From: Alcanivorax sp. DG881
GTDB lineage: Bacteria > Pseudomonadota > Gammaproteobacteria > Pseudomonadales > Alcanivoracaceae
DNA length: 64,000 nucleotides
NCBI RefSeq assembly: GCF_000155615.1
Contig: NZ_DS989915.1
Coordinates: 1,894,400-1,958,399 of the forward strand
Reading direction: 5' to 3'
The translations under genes and the position numbers were made by a program. Under the pieces are notes generated by a model. It was given only the letters and a program-made list of their open reading frames with translations. It ran no database searches and was not told the DNA's origin. The first letter of the stretch is position 1. Every line of letters begins with the position of its first letter. This document shows positions 63,401-64,000 of this stretch, in pieces.

Positions 63401-63484
63401 CATGGCACCGAGAAGGATCATGGCGTAGAGCACCAGGGTGCGGTTTTTCAGCGCCCATTCGGAGAGATTGAACGACATGGCCAT
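60413..63484 (-). CDS. RND multidrug-type efflux transporter
   Basis: 1023-aa inner-membrane pump of the HAE-like class. N-terminal WALKNRTLVLYAMILLGAMG, conserved GLMVDDAIIAVEMMAIKME in transmembrane helix 4, GTIALAGMIMRNAVILVDQI in helix 10, and RFRPIALTSLTAVLAMIPLS are typical of the AcrB/CusA-like superfamily branch with mixed (VexF/MexK-type) members. Proton-driven export of organic compounds is likely. The start at 63484 has GGAGAG that overlaps the adaptor stop. Two repeated halves are visible. Confidence 0.93.
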   Translation of the reverse strand: MAMSFNLSEWALKNRTLVLYAMILLGAMGAISYANLGQSEDPPFTFKLMTINTLWPGASAEEVSRQITDRVEKKLMETGDFERITSYSRPGQSLVMFMARDEMRSKDITDLWYQVRKKIGDIRHTLPQDARGPFFNDEFGTTFGNIYALTGEGFDYAIMKDYADRLQLALQRVDDVGKVELVGLQDEKIWVEIANTKLASLGIPLVTVQQALQSQNAVADAGFFETPSSRVRLRVSGEFTSVEDIRNFPIQVENRTLRLGDIANVYRGFSDPPQPRMRFMGENAIGIAVSMKDGGDILKLGENLDQTFATLQESLPIGMELRKVSDQPAAVEAGVGEFVQVLMEALAIVLLVSFFSLGWRTGLVVAFSIPLVLAMTFASMKYFDIGLHKISLGALVLALGLMVDDAIIAVEMMAIKMEQGFSRIKAAGFAWTSTAFPMLTGTLITAAGFLPIATAESSTGEYTRSIFQVVTIALLASWVTAVVFVPYLGEKLLPSLARRDASGDVHDPYQKPFYRRFRGWVEWCVRYRKTVIGLTVGIFVFSLLLFSFVPQQFFPASGRLELMVDMKLEEGASLTATQEKALRLEVMLGENDMIENYVGYMGSGSPRFYLSLDQKLPAASVAQFVVLTRNVKEREQVRGWLMEILEREFPAVRTRVSRLENGPPVGYPIQLRVSGEHISQVRELARRVAVKVRDNEHTANVHLDWEEPSKVVRLIVDQDRARTLGITTSDLSTALQASLSGVAVSQYREDNELINVEVRGDSHERHALGLLGNLAVQTENGRSVPLNQVATLESGFEEGIIWHRDRLPTVTVLADVKDGALPATLMQQIMPTLSQVQADLPPGYLLQVGGTVEESARGQKSVNAGMPLFILVVITLLMLQLRSFPLSLMVFITAPLGLIGVTFFLLLFQKPFGFVAMLGTIALAGMIMRNAVILVDQIGQDMDQGLTAWDAIIESTVRRFRPIALTSLTAVLAMIPLSRSVFFGPMAVAIMGGLIVATALTLLFLPALYAAWFRVKEEHADTA

Positions 63485-63491
63485 GCTCTCC

Positions 63492-64000
63492 TTATTGATC
63501 CGCGTCTGGGCTTGGCGTCGCGTCTGCACTGTCATCAGCCGGCGCCTCCGGGGCCGCCTGCTCGGCAGGCGCGGCCTCAGCCAGATCCAGCTGACGGTTC
63601 TGGCGATCCACGGGAATAACCCTCTGTCCTTCGCGCAGCAACTGCGTGCCTGCGGTCACAACCCAGTCCTGCGGCTGCAAGCCGCTTAACACCGGCACCA
63701 CCTGTTCCTGATAAGGCCCCACTTCCACCGGTGTTTTCTGCAAGGTCAGCGCATCCGGGTTGACCACCCACACATAGGTATTGCCTTCCTCGGCGGTGAG
63801 CGCAGAGAGGGGAATACTGAGCACGTCAGCATTGGCGGCACCGCTGACAAAGACCCGGGCAGACTGCCCCAGATCCGCCCCAACGCTGGCGTTTTCGAAT
63901 GCCACGCGAGCTTCAAACGTCCGTGAGCGGGGATCCGCGGCCGGCGACAGTTCACGAATTTTACCTTCGAATACCTGCCCGGGCCGCGACCATAATTCAA
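63492..64000 (-). CDS. RND periplasmic adaptor, 5' part beyond window
   Basis: The C-terminal 169 residues of a membrane-fusion protein. It begins inside the beta-barrel with ELWSRPGQVFEGKI and RELSPAADPRSRTFEARV. GQSARVFV, SIPLSALTAEEGNTYVWVV and VVPVLSGLQPQDWVVTAGTQ follow. The tail is a low-complexity Ala/Glu/Asp/Pro segment. Stop is 7 bp before the pump start, so the genes form one operon. The N-terminal part, including signal sequence and coiled coil, lies past position 64000. Confidence 0.93.
   Translation of the reverse strand, partial: ELWSRPGQVFEGKIRELSPAADPRSRTFEARVAFENASVGADLGQSARVFVSGAANADVLSIPLSALTAEEGNTYVWVVNPDALTLQKTPVEVGPYQEQVVPVLSGLQPQDWVVTAGTQLLREGQRVIPVDRQNRQLDLAEAAPAEQAAPEAPADDSADATPSPDADQ

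Noticed and set aside
1-64000. tRNA or rRNA genes
   Set aside because: No cloverleaf-forming 75-90-bp gap and no conserved rRNA sequence was recognised by eye. A tRNAscan-SE or Rfam run would settle this.

Overview
The window looks like chromosomal DNA from a marine gammaproteobacterium, most likely an Alcanivorax-type hydrocarbon degrader. The reasons are a moderately GC-rich composition, an HLD-I haloalkane dehalogenase, an AlkJ-like GMC alcohol oxidoreductase, a YqhD-type aldehyde reductase, RdgC, and many TetR/LysR-controlled oxidoreductases and hydrolases. The genus is inferred from gene content, not proven. No rRNA, tRNA, prophage or CRISPR array was recognised.

0-14 kb: housekeeping and detoxification genes. 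These are a DEAD-box helicase, a DUF1653 and alpha/beta hydrolase pair, a retropepsin-like 'zinc protease', rdgC, an aldo/keto reductase, a haloalkane dehalogenase, an AT-rich exported ORFan, a D-aminoacylase-like amidohydrolase, a diguanylate cyclase, an arylamine N-acetyltransferase, VF530 and a GST. 14-17.5 kb: an electrophile-response locus (NemR-like repressor, YqhD, DJ-1 family) with two identical operator copies. 17.8-24.5 kb: cyanide-insensitive-type cytochrome bd (cydAB), an orphan TRAP-like binding protein, a catalytically degenerate P4-type integrase and SelO. 24.5-32 kb: YghU, a B3-type metallo-beta-lactamase, a second MBL protein, a LysR/VOC divergent pair and a patatin-like lipoprotein.

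32-45.5 kb: several regulator-target pairs. They are TetR/hydrolase (duplicated operator as a perfect 20-bp inverted repeat), MerR/DUF2938 (SoxR-like box) and TetR/SDR, followed by a NYN nuclease, the GMC oxidoreductase, an MDR dehydrogenase, an SDR and an EamA exporter. 45.7-46.9 kb: two complete gene cassettes and one short cassette remnant, with attC-like sites and no integrase in the window. 47.2-53.5 kb: a czcI-like/czcC/czcB/czcA heavy-metal efflux operon. 53.6-64 kb: a PaaI thioesterase, a three-gene signalling operon (single-domain response regulator, PAS histidine kinase, unknown Cys/His protein), a glutamate-receptor-like potassium channel divergent from a cupredoxin, a Tat-exported PhoX-like protein, and an RND pump with its adaptor, which is cut by the window end.

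Intergenic structure is rich. A family of about 150-bp elements has arms made of 7-bp repeat units in opposite orientation. One arm lies directly beside, or within a few bases of, a stop codon (32-68, 1471-1621, 3371-3520, 60091-60251). Two other dispersed repeat families and many clear intrinsic terminators are also present.
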